Notes under the pieces: model-generated | The model's database searches: none | Told to the model about the DNA's origin: nothing | The model's input: only the letters and a program-made list of their open reading frames with translations | Origin: an uncultured bacterium | GTDB taxonomy: Bacteria; Bacillota_I; Bacilli_A; RFN20; CAG-826 | Length of the DNA stretch: 64,000 nt | Reading direction: 5' to 3' | Assembly (NCBI GenBank): GCA_949297445.1 | Contig: CASFSS010000018.1 | Coordinates: 1 to 64,000, forward strand | Translations under genes and position numbers: made by a program | Shown here: one piece after another, positions 42,047-50,852 of the stretch | How positions within the stretch are numbered: the first letter of the stretch is position 1 | Layout of the letters: each line of letters opens with the position of its first letter

Positions 42047-44968
42047 TTATGATAATAATTTTTCGATGAATTTTTCTTTGGAATTATTTTCTAAAATAAC
42101 GCCACTATAATCGTCGTAGTTCGAATCCATAAAGAAGTCACCTGCAAAATTGATGTGGTCTTCCTTGAAGAAAATATAAATATTATTGGCCGAATAATAC
42201 TGGAAGGTTTTTGCCAAGGTATTGTTGGTGATAATTTTCTTTTTTAGTAAATAAATATTTACAAAATCGATATTTGAAATATTGTCACTGCTAGAGACAT
42301 CAACAAAATATTTAGCACGAGCAATCGAGCGAAAAACGGTTTCATTAAAGAAAGAAGGTACATAAGTAATTTTATCAGCGTATTTTCCGAGCGTTTTATT
42401 AATCTCTTTTAAGAACTTTTCACGCTTCTTTAACGACAATTTAATAATGATATTTCCTCTAGTGTATTTCGAATAAAAGTCATCTAAAGTTTTCTTTAAA
42501 ATCGGTAAATCGTTCTTCTTACCTGAACATATACAAGTAAAATCGTCGGTCGCTTCAACATCGATGTATTTCAAAATGTCGTCTAAATAATATGAACTGA
42601 GTAAATTAATTTTTTCATTAAAGGAATCTATTTTATAAAGCGAATAGCATTGATCAAAAGATTGACACAAAAACTTTGAATAAGGATATTTGCTCATTTT
42701 ATATGGAATGTAATAAATAAATTTAGCGTCAGATTGGTAATAGCGAAGATCATTTATCATGTCGATAGTAATCCCTCGACCCATCGTCACAATAATATAA
42801 GAATATTTTTTCAATAATGAATCATATAATATGTCGTCAATAAAAATGCGACTGCTTTCAAGATTGGCGCGCCACGGCATTATATTATTCACTTTATGAA
42901 TAAAATTATTAATTAATTCATCATAAACAACAACATGATAGCCTTTATTTTCTAACGCCGCTCTTAAATTTGAACGATATAGATCGTCGCTAGAAATTAA
43001 TAAAATTTCTTCCCGCCCAATCTCGTAGTCTGCACCATGCGGTGTCTCGTGTTGGCTCATCGGATCGTTTTGAATTGCTAAATAAAGATGATTTAGCCAA
43101 AAATTATTTAATCGATCAATCATATTGTCAGTATTTGTAAAGACTCTAAATCCCGGCACTGCCGTCAATAAATAATAGAAGAGAATGCTAACGACAAAAT
43201 AAGGCAAAACAATCAGCAATATAGTATAGTCAGAAACAAAATAGTAGAAAGCTGCAACAATGCCTGATACTAATAAAAAAGTCGCGACATAAAATACCCA
43301 AACATCGGCAAAATAATACTTATAATCAATCTTATTTTTCTTGGTGGCAAAATTATATATAAATTGGACAAGTAACGGCAAACATAGATAAATAGCGACG
43401 ATTACACCAAAAATACTCCAGATAGTAATTTCGTTAAAACCGTATTGATTAATCAAAAAGAAAGTACTGCCAACAAAAGTAGCGACGATTGGTGTAAATA
43501 CAAAATAAATGGTCTTGGCTAAAGAAAATTTTTCAGCATAAATTTCTAATTTTGGCCTTTCAACTTTTTCTTTTTGCAAAATGATTTCTTTGCGAACTAA
43601 CGGATGATTATATTGATAATATCGTGACAGTAAAGGAACGGTGACAAGAAACGATAAGAAAATTGTATCTGGTGTTTTGGCAAACAATAAAGGCGCGCTT
43701 TCAAAAAGCATATAAACAAGAGACGATGTCAACATCAAAAAAGAAAGAACAACCAAACTTTTTTCTTTTTTAAACATTTTTCCCATCACGTAATACAAAT
43801 ATGTAATGGCAAAAATAAAGACAATGAGCAAAATTACTCCTCCATCGCCCATCAATTGCAAATAACCATTATGCGGGAACGAATTATTTTCGGCTAATGG
43901 ATCTAAGGTTGTATAACTTAACAATAAATTATTAAAAACACCATATCCCGCTCCAAAAAACATATACACAAGGTTGGAATTTAAAATGAGCATCACATCG
44001 CCCCAAATTGCTAGGCGCGAACTAAATGTGTCAAACGCTCCTCCAAAAAGACGAATAATTGTTTTATTTATAAATAAAAAGAAACCGTTCGGAATAAAAA
44101 ACGATAAAACTGTAATGATTGCTAATATCAAAAAAAGTGATGCAACAATCGAGATAGTAATGACATTGCGTTTTTTGTGTTCTTTATAAGTGATAAAAAA
44201 TCTAGCAAGTAAATATAAAATGATAACGATTCCGCCTAATAACAAAGTCGTTTTACACAAAGTAAAAATCATGTTTGTGTATAAGAACAAAGCGATAATA
44301 TACCAGTAAAATTTTGGTCGAACATGATGCATATATAAACTGGCTAAAATAAAGATAAATAGAAGGAAACCATAATTATTACGATGATCAAATAAAGATT
44401 TAACTGTCAAGGCATACGGGTCATCGCTACTTAAGTTAAAAAAGAAATCTAAATAATTACGCCACTCGACGACATAACTATAAATAAGGAAAGCCGCCAA
44501 AAGTAGAAAGCCGAAAATTATAATTAAATCGAATTGCTTTTGGTAAAGAAAATGCCGCGGCAAAACATACATAAATAGGTAAAAAAGAGTAAAGGTTACA
44601 ATTGAAAATAAGAAATAATAAGCTTTTTCATCAAGGGTAAAGGTTAAAACATCATCGCCCCACTCCGTCACGATAATCATCGTATCAGGATTATAAACAA
44701 GGGAAACAAATGAACATATACCTAATACAAAAAGTAGCAAAAGAAATAAAATATTCGTTTTATAGCGATTATATTTTCGATCGACAAAGGAAGCAACGAC
44801 TAATGTCCCAATCAACAAGGTTGTTACTAACGCATATTCATTGGTAGTTAAAGAACGGTACACATTATTTACATCAATAACGGCAGCATTACATAAAAAA
44901 TACGCTGCGACAATCACCGCTATATAAAGAAGAATGTTTGTAATATATAGACGCTTTAAATCTTTCAA
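42047..44968 (-). CDS. second O-antigen-ligase/polymerase-like membrane protein fused to a glycosyltransferase-like domain
   Basis: A 973-residue paralogue of the protein at 4892-7834, sharing layout and landmark segments: FTLCKTTLLL, FSSRLAIWGDVMLIL, FFGAGYGVFNNLLL and PHNGYLQLMGDGG. About 12 helices form the ligase/polymerase part, four more lie at about 500-620, and residues about 670-973 are cytoplasmic. The C-terminal part has a GT-B-like first half (EILLISSDDLYRSNLRAAL) and a second half (TDDFTCICSGKKNDLPILK...) with no clear catalytic motif. Its gene lies immediately after the initiating sugar transferase. Confidence 0.75.
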   Translation of the reverse strand: MKDLKRLYITNILLYIAVIVAAYFLCNAAVIDVNNVYRSLTTNEYALVTTLLIGTLVVASFVDRKYNRYKTNILFLLLLFVLGICSFVSLVYNPDTMIIVTEWGDDVLTFTLDEKAYYFLFSIVTFTLFYLFMYVLPRHFLYQKQFDLIIIFGFLLLAAFLIYSYVVEWRNYLDFFFNLSSDDPYALTVKSLFDHRNNYGFLLFIFILASLYMHHVRPKFYWYIIALFLYTNMIFTLCKTTLLLGGIVIILYLLARFFITYKEHKKRNVITISIVASLFLILAIITVLSFFIPNGFFLFINKTIIRLFGGAFDTFSSRLAIWGDVMLILNSNLVYMFFGAGYGVFNNLLLSYTTLDPLAENNSFPHNGYLQLMGDGGVILLIVFIFAITYLYYVMGKMFKKEKSLVVLSFLMLTSSLVYMLFESAPLLFAKTPDTIFLSFLVTVPLLSRYYQYNHPLVRKEIILQKEKVERPKLEIYAEKFSLAKTIYFVFTPIVATFVGSTFFLINQYGFNEITIWSIFGVIVAIYLCLPLLVQFIYNFATKKNKIDYKYYFADVWVFYVATFLLVSGIVAAFYYFVSDYTILLIVLPYFVVSILFYYLLTAVPGFRVFTNTDNMIDRLNNFWLNHLYLAIQNDPMSQHETPHGADYEIGREEILLISSDDLYRSNLRAALENKGYHVVVYDELINNFIHKVNNIMPWRANLESSRIFIDDILYDSLLKKYSYIIVTMGRGITIDMINDLRYYQSDAKFIYYIPYKMSKYPYSKFLCQSFDQCYSLYKIDSFNEKINLLSSYYLDDILKYIDVEATDDFTCICSGKKNDLPILKKTLDDFYSKYTRGNIIIKLSLKKREKFLKEINKTLGKYADKITYVPSFFNETVFRSIARAKYFVDVSSSDNISNIDFVNIYLLKKKIITNNTLAKTFQYYSANNIYIFFKEDHINFAGDFFMDSNYDDYSGVILENNSKEKFIEKLLS

Positions 44969-45643
44969 CTAAACCGCTCCCTTTCTAGATAAAACAGCTA
45001 AAATCGTTTTAAAAAATATTTTTGTGTCAAGCCAAAAACCTCGCTTGGTCACATAATATAATTCCATTTTCATCCGCTCATCATACGATGTGTTATTACG
45101 CCCATGTGATGCCCAATAACCTGTTAATCCCGGGCGCACCTTTAATAATAAATCAGCATCTTTCCCAAATCTTTCCAATTCATATTGTCGCATAATTGGT
45201 CGAGGCCCAATTAAAGACATTTCACCTTTTAAAATATTGACTAGTTGAGGCAACTCATCAAGTGATGTTTTTCGCAAGAATTGACCGAATTTAGTCACGC
45301 GCGGATCATTTGGCAATTTTAAGTCAACTAAAAATAATTCGTATTCTTCCTTTGTTAAAATTTCTTCAATGGAACGATTATCATTTATCATCGTTCTAAA
45401 TTTTAAAACATAAAAGTCTTTGCCGTTTCGGCCTACACGTTGATGGCGATAAATAATAGGTCCTTTAGAAGTGGCTTTGATTATAATTGCAATAATAAGA
45501 AAAAGCGGAGAAGTAATTAATAGCCCAAGCAAGGCGATAAATATATCTTCAAAGCGCTTGCAAAAATCGAAAAATGGTTTCTTTTTATATGCATATTCAA
45601 TATTTAAACAATCGGCTTTATCGCTTCCTTGGGCTTTTCTCAT
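44969..45643 (-). CDS. initiating undecaprenyl-phosphate sugar-1-phosphate transferase
   Basis: A monotopic phosphoglycosyl transferase (WcaJ/WbaP/CpsE C-terminal type). It transfers a sugar-1-phosphate from a nucleotide sugar to undecaprenyl phosphate, the first step of repeat-unit assembly. One re-entrant hydrophobic segment (FIALLGLLITSPLFLIIAIII) is followed by the catalytic block: RVGRNGKDFYVLKFRTM, LRKTSLDELPQLVNILKGEMSLIGPRP (the D-E pair), and VRPGLTGYWASHGRN. The ATG at 45643 is chosen because the one at 45658 overlaps the -10 hexamer (45657-45662). Product length is then 224 residues. Confidence 0.9.
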   Translation of the reverse strand: MRKAQGSDKADCLNIEYAYKKKPFFDFCKRFEDIFIALLGLLITSPLFLIIAIIIKATSKGPIIYRHQRVGRNGKDFYVLKFRTMINDNRSIEEILTKEEYELFLVDLKLPNDPRVTKFGQFLRKTSLDELPQLVNILKGEMSLIGPRPIMRQYELERFGKDADLLLKVRPGLTGYWASHGRNNTSYDERMKMELYYVTKRGFWLDTKIFFKTILAVLSRKGAV

Positions 45644-45656
45644 AAAATCACTTTGC

Positions 45657-45684
45657 ATTATAACATATATAATAATCTATGCAA
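45657..45684 (-). promoter_or_regulatory. promoter of the sugar-transferase operon
   Basis: Minus strand TTGCAT (45679-45684), 16 bases, TATAAT (45657-45662). Transcription would start near 45650, a few bases before the ATG at 45643 and with no ribosome site. It drives 45643 down to 40055. Confidence 0.65.
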
Positions 45685-45802
45685 GGCATAGAGGAATGGT
45701 AAAAGTATTACCATATGGGAAACAAAACAAGGAAAAAATGCCGATTATAGAAAAGATTGTTTCCATTTATTATAATGAATTTATAAAAGAAACGGAGCGA
45801 TT

Positions 45803-47503
45803 ATGGACAATCAAACAAAATCTAAATATGAAACTTGGCTAAAAGAAAAGTCACTTTCTTTAAGCGATCACAAGCGACTCGAGGAAATTTCAAATGACGA
45901 AGAAGAAATCATTTCTTGCTTTAAAGATGATTTAGCGTTTGGAACCGGCGGCCTTCGTGGCGTTATGGGAGTTGGAACCAATAGAATGAACGTCTATATG
46001 GTAAGAAAAACTACACAAGGTCTTGCCAACTATATAAATGAAAAATATTCACATCCAAAGTGCGTAATTGCATATGATTCAAGAAATAATTCGCACACTT
46101 TTGCCGTTGAAGCAGCAAAAGTATTAGGAAAAAACAAAATTCATGTTTATTTATTTAATGAGGTAACTCCAACACCATTATTATCATTTGCTGTTCGCTA
46201 TTTAAAGTGTCAAGCCGGCATCGTCATAACAGCTAGCCATAATCCGAAACAATATAATGGTTATAAAGTTTATGGCGAGGATGGCGCACAAATGAATATA
46301 GAATCCGCCAACGCTGTCTTAAGTCACATCGATGCCTTGCGAATATTTAAAGATGTCAAAGTTGGCGATTTTGATATGCTTGTCTATGATGGTTATATTG
46401 AATTTGTAAATGATGAATTTTATCGTGTATATCAAAAGTCAACCCTCGCCCAATCATTATCTAAAGAAAAAAGAAATATTCGAATTGCTTATACGGCTTT
46501 ACACGGCACCGGGTATAAATCGGTGACTACAACACTTAATGCCGACGGATTCAACAATTTAGATATTGTAGCAGAGCAACGCAACCCGGATGGCAATTTT
46601 CCCACTGCTCCATACCCAAATCCAGAAATGAAGGAAGCGTTGTCTTTGGGGATCGAAAAATATTTACTTTTGCATACCGATGATATTCTCCTTGCGACCG
46701 ATCCTGACGCTGATAGAGTGGGAGTTGTTGTCAACCAAAAAAATAAAGCAGTTATTTTGACGGGAAACGAGGTTGGTATTCTCCTTTTTGATTGGATTTA
46801 TCAAATGCGCAGAGAAAATAATACCTTGCCGGCAAATCCGCTCTTGATTAAAACAATTGTTTCTAGCGATATGGCCACCATCATCGCTAATGATTATGGC
46901 GTAAAGGTAAAAGAAGTTTTGACCGGCTTTAAATTTATTGGCGAGCAAATGCTTCTATTAGAACAAAAGGGCGAGCTAGACAATTACTTATTTGGTTTTG
47001 AGGAAAGTTGTGGCTACTTAACTAACAAAGATGTTCGCGATAAAGATTCAATCAATGCCTGTTTACTAATTGCCGAAATGACAAATTATTATAAAAATCA
47101 CCGCAAAACCCTTGTAGATAGAATGAATGAATTGTATAAAAAATACGGAAATTATACGACTCTTACTTTAAATTATGAATTAGAAGGTGAAAAAGGAAAA
47201 ACGGTTATTGCCGAAGCGATGAAACGTTTCCGAGAAAAGGATACAACCGCACTTTTTGGTGAACTAAACGCCATCGGCGATTACTTGCATTCTATAATTT
47301 ATCACATCGACTTTGAAGAGCACGTTGATTTGCCGGCTAGCGATGTCGTTAAATACTTTTTATCTAATGGCGACACCATCACCTTTAGACCTTCAGGAAC
47401 CGAGCCAAAACTTAAAGCATATATCTTTGCTAAAGGCGATAAGGCCGTAAAGAAATACACCAATTTAGTTAATTCCATCATGGAAGAATTGCAAAATAAG
47501 TAA
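45803..47503 (+). CDS. phosphoglucomutase/phosphomannomutase (alpha-D-phosphohexomutase)
   Basis: Interconverts hexose-6- and hexose-1-phosphates. It is a 566-residue member of the longer PgcA/PGM2-like group. It has the phosphoserine loop VITASHNPKQYNGYK, the Mg2+ loop TDPDADRVGV, the sugar-binding GFEESCGYL and the phosphate-binding RPSGTEPKLK. GGAG lies 6 bases before the ATG and TATAAT lies at 45771-45776. It is the only mutase in the window, so it may supply both mannose-1-phosphate to ManC and glucose-1-phosphate to RfbF. Dual specificity is inferred. Confidence 0.92.
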   Translation: MDNQTKSKYETWLKEKSLSLSDHKRLEEISNDEEEIISCFKDDLAFGTGGLRGVMGVGTNRMNVYMVRKTTQGLANYINEKYSHPKCVIAYDSRNNSHTFAVEAAKVLGKNKIHVYLFNEVTPTPLLSFAVRYLKCQAGIVITASHNPKQYNGYKVYGEDGAQMNIESANAVLSHIDALRIFKDVKVGDFDMLVYDGYIEFVNDEFYRVYQKSTLAQSLSKEKRNIRIAYTALHGTGYKSVTTTLNADGFNNLDIVAEQRNPDGNFPTAPYPNPEMKEALSLGIEKYLLLHTDDILLATDPDADRVGVVVNQKNKAVILTGNEVGILLFDWIYQMRRENNTLPANPLLIKTIVSSDMATIIANDYGVKVKEVLTGFKFIGEQMLLLEQKGELDNYLFGFEESCGYLTNKDVRDKDSINACLLIAEMTNYYKNHRKTLVDRMNELYKKYGNYTTLTLNYELEGEKGKTVIAEAMKRFREKDTTALFGELNAIGDYLHSIIYHIDFEEHVDLPASDVVKYFLSNGDTITFRPSGTEPKLKAYIFAKGDKAVKKYTNLVNSIMEELQNK

Positions 47504-47518
47504 GGTAGCTGATACATA

Positions 47519-47547
47519 TTGTTAGTACTCTATCTTTATGCTATCTT
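47519..47547 (+). promoter_or_regulatory. promoter of the CNNM/CorC-like gene
   Basis: TTGTTA (47519-47524), 17 bases, TATCTT (47542-47547), then GAGGT at 47561-47565, six bases before the ATG at 47572. Confidence 0.5.
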
Positions 47548-47571
47548 TAAATAAAAAAGTGAGGTAAAAAT

Positions 47572-48817
47572 ATGGAAGACGACCCTGATCCTTTAATAAG
47601 CATGCTAACTACATTCGATGTTACTATCGATCCAACATTAATGACAATTTTAATCGTTAGCATTGTAGTCCTAATTGTTCTATCTGGCTTCTTCTCTGCA
47701 TGTGAAACAGCCTTTACATCCGCTAAAACGAAGCTAGATTAAAAAACATTGCAACAAAGAAAAAAAGAGCTAAATATATTCTCTCTTTATACAATAAATA
47801 CGATCAAACAATCTCCACCCTATTAATAGGCAACAACTTGGTAAATATTGGCGCCTCCTCTTTAGGCGTTACGCTTTTTGTCGGCTTGGTTGGTAGCGGA
47901 GTTGGCGAAATGGTTTCTACGATTGTTTTGACGGTAATCGTTTTAATTTTTGGTGAAATAACTCCCAAAATGATTGCCAAACGAATGCCGGAAAAATATT
48001 TGATGTTTTTTGCCTACCCGATTTTAGTCATCTATTATATTTTTTGCCCTTTGCCAAAATCTTTGATGGATGGAAGTGGCTATTAACAAAAATATTCCGT
48101 TTTGATAAAAAGAAGCAAACTTTAACTGAAGAAGAATTCAAAATTGTTGTCAGCGACATCAAGGATGAAGGCGTCATCAATCAAGTAGAACACGATCTAA
48201 TAAAAAATTCTTTGCACTTTGATGATGTCTTAGTCGAAAAATGCATGGCCCCCTTTGCGAACATGGTTTTTCTAACTAACGCAATGTCTAATGATGAGAT
48301 GCCACCGCTTTTGAAAATAATAATTATTCACGAGTACCATTATATTGATCGCGACTCCGGACAAGTGCTTGGCATTTTGTTGCAACGCGATTTTTATGAA
48401 ATGCTTTTAAAAGGCGAAGACGATATCTCATCCATTTTAGTTCCTGCTATGTTCGTCAAAAATACCGCGAAAGTATCATCGCTATTTAATCGCATGAAAA
48501 AATCTCGCAACATGATGGCCGTCGTCTTAAACGATGAACGACATCTAATCGGTATAATAGCCATGGAAGACTTACTTGAAGAGCTCGTTGGCGAGATTGA
48601 AGACGAACAAGACGACGAAGATGAAGAAGAAGGCATGTTAGACGACAAGCCAATCTTAACTTCCGGCATGGCTGAAGGGAATGTCAAAAAACAGATTAAA
48701 TCAAATGTGCAATCCGATTCACTCGAATACTCCGATGAGGAATTGGAAGGCGAGGAAGACTTAAACGAAGAAGTTGACGTCGAAGAGGTTGATGAACTAG
48801 AAGATAAATATGAATAA
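47572..48817 (+). pseudogene. CNNM/CorC (HlyC family) transporter, interrupted by two frameshifts
   Basis: Three consecutive frames together read as one CNNM-type membrane protein with CBS domains, which are linked to Mg2+ or other cation export. Part 1 (from 47572) runs to FFSACETAFTSAK and hits TAG-like early termination at a TAA near 47740. Part 2 continues as ARLKNIATKKKRAKYIL, IGNNLVNIGASS, FGEITPKMIAKRMPEKY. Part 3 (from about 48040) continues KIFDGWKWLLTKIF, the CBS region and a long Asp/Glu tail. Both shifts fit loss of one base, in an A-run near 47727-47730 and a T-run near 48036-48041. Promoter, ribosome site and terminator are intact, so sequencing error is possible. Confidence 0.8.
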
Positions 48818-48842
48818 AGGCACATAAGTGCCTTTTTCTTTT
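48816..48842 (+). terminator. Rho-independent terminator after the CNNM gene
   Basis: AAAGGCAC (48816-48823), loop ATAA, GTGCCTTT (48828-48835) and TTCTTTTTT after it. The stem begins inside the stop codon of the gene. Confidence 0.88.
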
Positions 48843-48866
48843 TTGAATTAAAATGAAATAAGTGTT

Positions 48867-49802
48867 TTATTTTTGGATTATTTCGGCTGCTTCACTATCT
48901 TCTAATAAAAAGTCTAAAATATCTTTATAGACCATATCTTTACAAAAATCGTTTAATATTTCGTGGCGCGCTCCTGGATATATTATTGTTTCAACATGTT
49001 CTAATCCAAGACGAATATATAATTTTGCAAGAGCTTTTAAGCCCTTTCCGTAAGCGCCGACCGGATCTTTATCACCGCCAATAATTAATACGCTCATATC
49101 AGAACGAATTTTCTTTAAGAAACGACGCTTATATAGACGATTATTCCCTTTTAATAATTCAAGATAAAATCCATTCGATGGTAAATAACCACATTTTGGA
49201 TCTTGTTCATATTTGATAACATTGTCTTCATCCACCGAAAGCCAATCATTAATATATTTAGGATTCTTAATGCATTTTTGATAACCACCAATTGCAAGTT
49301 TATCTAGAAATTTACCTTTTTTATCGCGATTCTTTTTATTGACAATTAAACACGCGAGTTGGTAGCCGAAAAAATAAGTCAATTTTGCATTCGGGCCATT
49401 TGAACCACAAATTACTACCTTATTAACGTGTTGGGTATAACGCTGGATATAATCTTGTAACATGAATGAACCCATTGAGTGAGCAATAATATAAATTGGT
49501 TTACAAGATATCCGCAAATCGGAAACAATTACATCAAGATTTTTTACCGAGCGAGAGAAAAAGGAAGGAGGAACAATACCAAGTTGATTTAAATCATCGA
49601 CATTTTCGCCTTGACCATAGTGGTCAAAACAATAAACATCAAAACCATTTTTAACTAAAAATTTAGCAAAATCATCATAGCGATAGGCGCATTCGGCCAT
49701 ACCTGTAACAATGATTACGTTGCCGATTGGGACTCTATTTTCTTTCCAAACAAACCCTTTTAAAGTGTCTTTATTTGCTCCTACATATGATATCTTTTCC
49801 AT
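48867..49802 (-). CDS. alpha/beta hydrolase, lysophospholipase/monoacylglycerol-lipase-like
   Basis: A 311-residue serine hydrolase of the PldB/Hydrolase_4 type. GMAECAYRYDDFAKFLVKNGF and CFDHYGQGEN lead to the nucleophile elbow AHSMGSF. The acid lies in IGGDKDPVG and the histidine in PGARHEILND. No signal peptide, so it is cytosolic and probably acts on lysolipids or monoacylglycerol. AAGGAGA precedes the ATG, 10 bases after galE, so it is the last gene of the gat-galE run. Confidence 0.88.
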   Translation of the reverse strand: MEKISYVGANKDTLKGFVWKENRVPIGNVIIVTGMAECAYRYDDFAKFLVKNGFDVYCFDHYGQGENVDDLNQLGIVPPSFFSRSVKNLDVIVSDLRISCKPIYIIAHSMGSFMLQDYIQRYTQHVNKVVICGSNGPNAKLTYFFGYQLACLIVNKKNRDKKGKFLDKLAIGGYQKCIKNPKYINDWLSVDEDNVIKYEQDPKCGYLPSNGFYLELLKGNNRLYKRRFLKKIRSDMSVLIIGGDKDPVGAYGKGLKALAKLYIRLGLEHVETIIYPGARHEILNDFCKDMVYKDILDFLLEDSEAAEIIQK

Positions 49803-49812
49803 AATTATCTCC

Positions 49813-50835
49813 TTATTCTCCGTAGCCTTTTGGATTATGCTTTTGCCAATTCCAAGAGTCTTTACAACAATCTACCATGTTATAGATTGCTTTCCAACCC
49901 ATTTCCTTATACGCCTTATCGCAGTTAGCATAACATGTGTCAATGTCGCCCGGGCGTCGCGCTTCAATTTTATATGGAATATCAACACCGTTAGCGGCTA
50001 TAAAAGCATTAACTAATTCCAAAACGGAAGTACCTACGCCGGTGCCTAAATTATAAATTACTAATCCAGGATTGGTAGCTAATTTCTTCAAAGTAGCTAC
50101 ATGGCCTTTTGCCAAATCGACGACATGAATATAATCTCTAATACCTGTGCCGTCTTTCGTTTTATAGTCATTGCCAAAAACATGAAGATAGGGGAGCTTA
50201 CCAATCGCTACCTGTGTAATGTAGGGCATAATGTTATTTGGTATGCCGTTTGGATCTTCACCAATAAGACCGCTTTGATGGGCTCCAATCGGATTAAAAT
50301 AGCGAAGAATAGCAATATTCATCGTCGGGTCTCCCTTGGCCAAATCTTTTAACATAAATTCAATTTTTACTTTCGTCTCAGCATAAGGATTCGTTACTTC
50401 GCCGACTGGATCTTCCTCATAAATTGGAACACGCTTAGGATTTCCATAAACTGTAGCCGATGAAGAAAAAACAATATTTTTTGTTTCATGAGCGCGCATC
50501 ACTTTGAGCAAAATCTCAGTGGAGCCAATGTTATTGTCGTAATATAGTTGCGGTTTTTCAACCGATTCGCCAACAGCTTTTAAGCCAGCAAAATGAATGA
50601 CAGAAGTAATATTATAATTAGAAAAAACTTCATTTAATTTTTTCTCATCGCGAACATCTAATTCTACAAATATGGGTCTTTTGCGGGCTATTTTTTCAAT
50701 TCTATCCACCACAAGCGCTTTTGAATTGCACAAATTATCTACAATGACTACATCATAACCATTATTAAGCAATTCAATGACAGTATGTGAACCAATATAT
50801 CCAGTTCCGCCTGTAACTAACACATAATCCTTCAT
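49813..50835 (-). CDS. galE: UDP-glucose 4-epimerase
   Basis: Interconverts UDP-glucose and UDP-galactose (often also the N-acetyl forms). At 340 residues it is full length, with VTGGTGYIGSHTV, HFAGLKAVGESV, SSSATVYGNPK, NPYAETKVK (Y-x3-K), RYFNPIGAHQSGLIGEDPNGIPNNIMPYI and GTGIRDYIHVVDLAKGH. It follows gatB by 17 bases on the same strand and is probably cotranscribed with it. It supplies a galactose donor to the polysaccharide locus on its left. Confidence 0.96.
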   Translation of the reverse strand: MKDYVLVTGGTGYIGSHTVIELLNNGYDVVIVDNLCNSKALVVDRIEKIARKRPIFVELDVRDEKKLNEVFSNYNITSVIHFAGLKAVGESVEKPQLYYDNNIGSTEILLKVMRAHETKNIVFSSSATVYGNPKRVPIYEEDPVGEVTNPYAETKVKIEFMLKDLAKGDPTMNIAILRYFNPIGAHQSGLIGEDPNGIPNNIMPYITQVAIGKLPYLHVFGNDYKTKDGTGIRDYIHVVDLAKGHVATLKKLATNPGLVIYNLGTGVGTSVLELVNAFIAANGVDIPYKIEARRPGDIDTCYANCDKAYKEMGWKAIYNMVDCCKDSWNWQKHNPKGYGE

Positions 50836-50852
50836 AACTTTTTTCTCGCTTT

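Noticed and set aside
47720-48090. Programmed ribosomal frameshifting in the CNNM gene
   Set aside because: Two same-direction shifts at plain A and T runs, with no stem-loop or slippery-heptamer context noticed; base loss or decay is simpler.
48394-48825. Open reading frame on the minus strand encoding a serine-rich protein
   Set aside because: It is the mirror of the Asp/Glu-rich tail of the CNNM gene (GAA/GAT codons read backwards as TTC/ATC/TCT), with no ribosome site and no sensible start.
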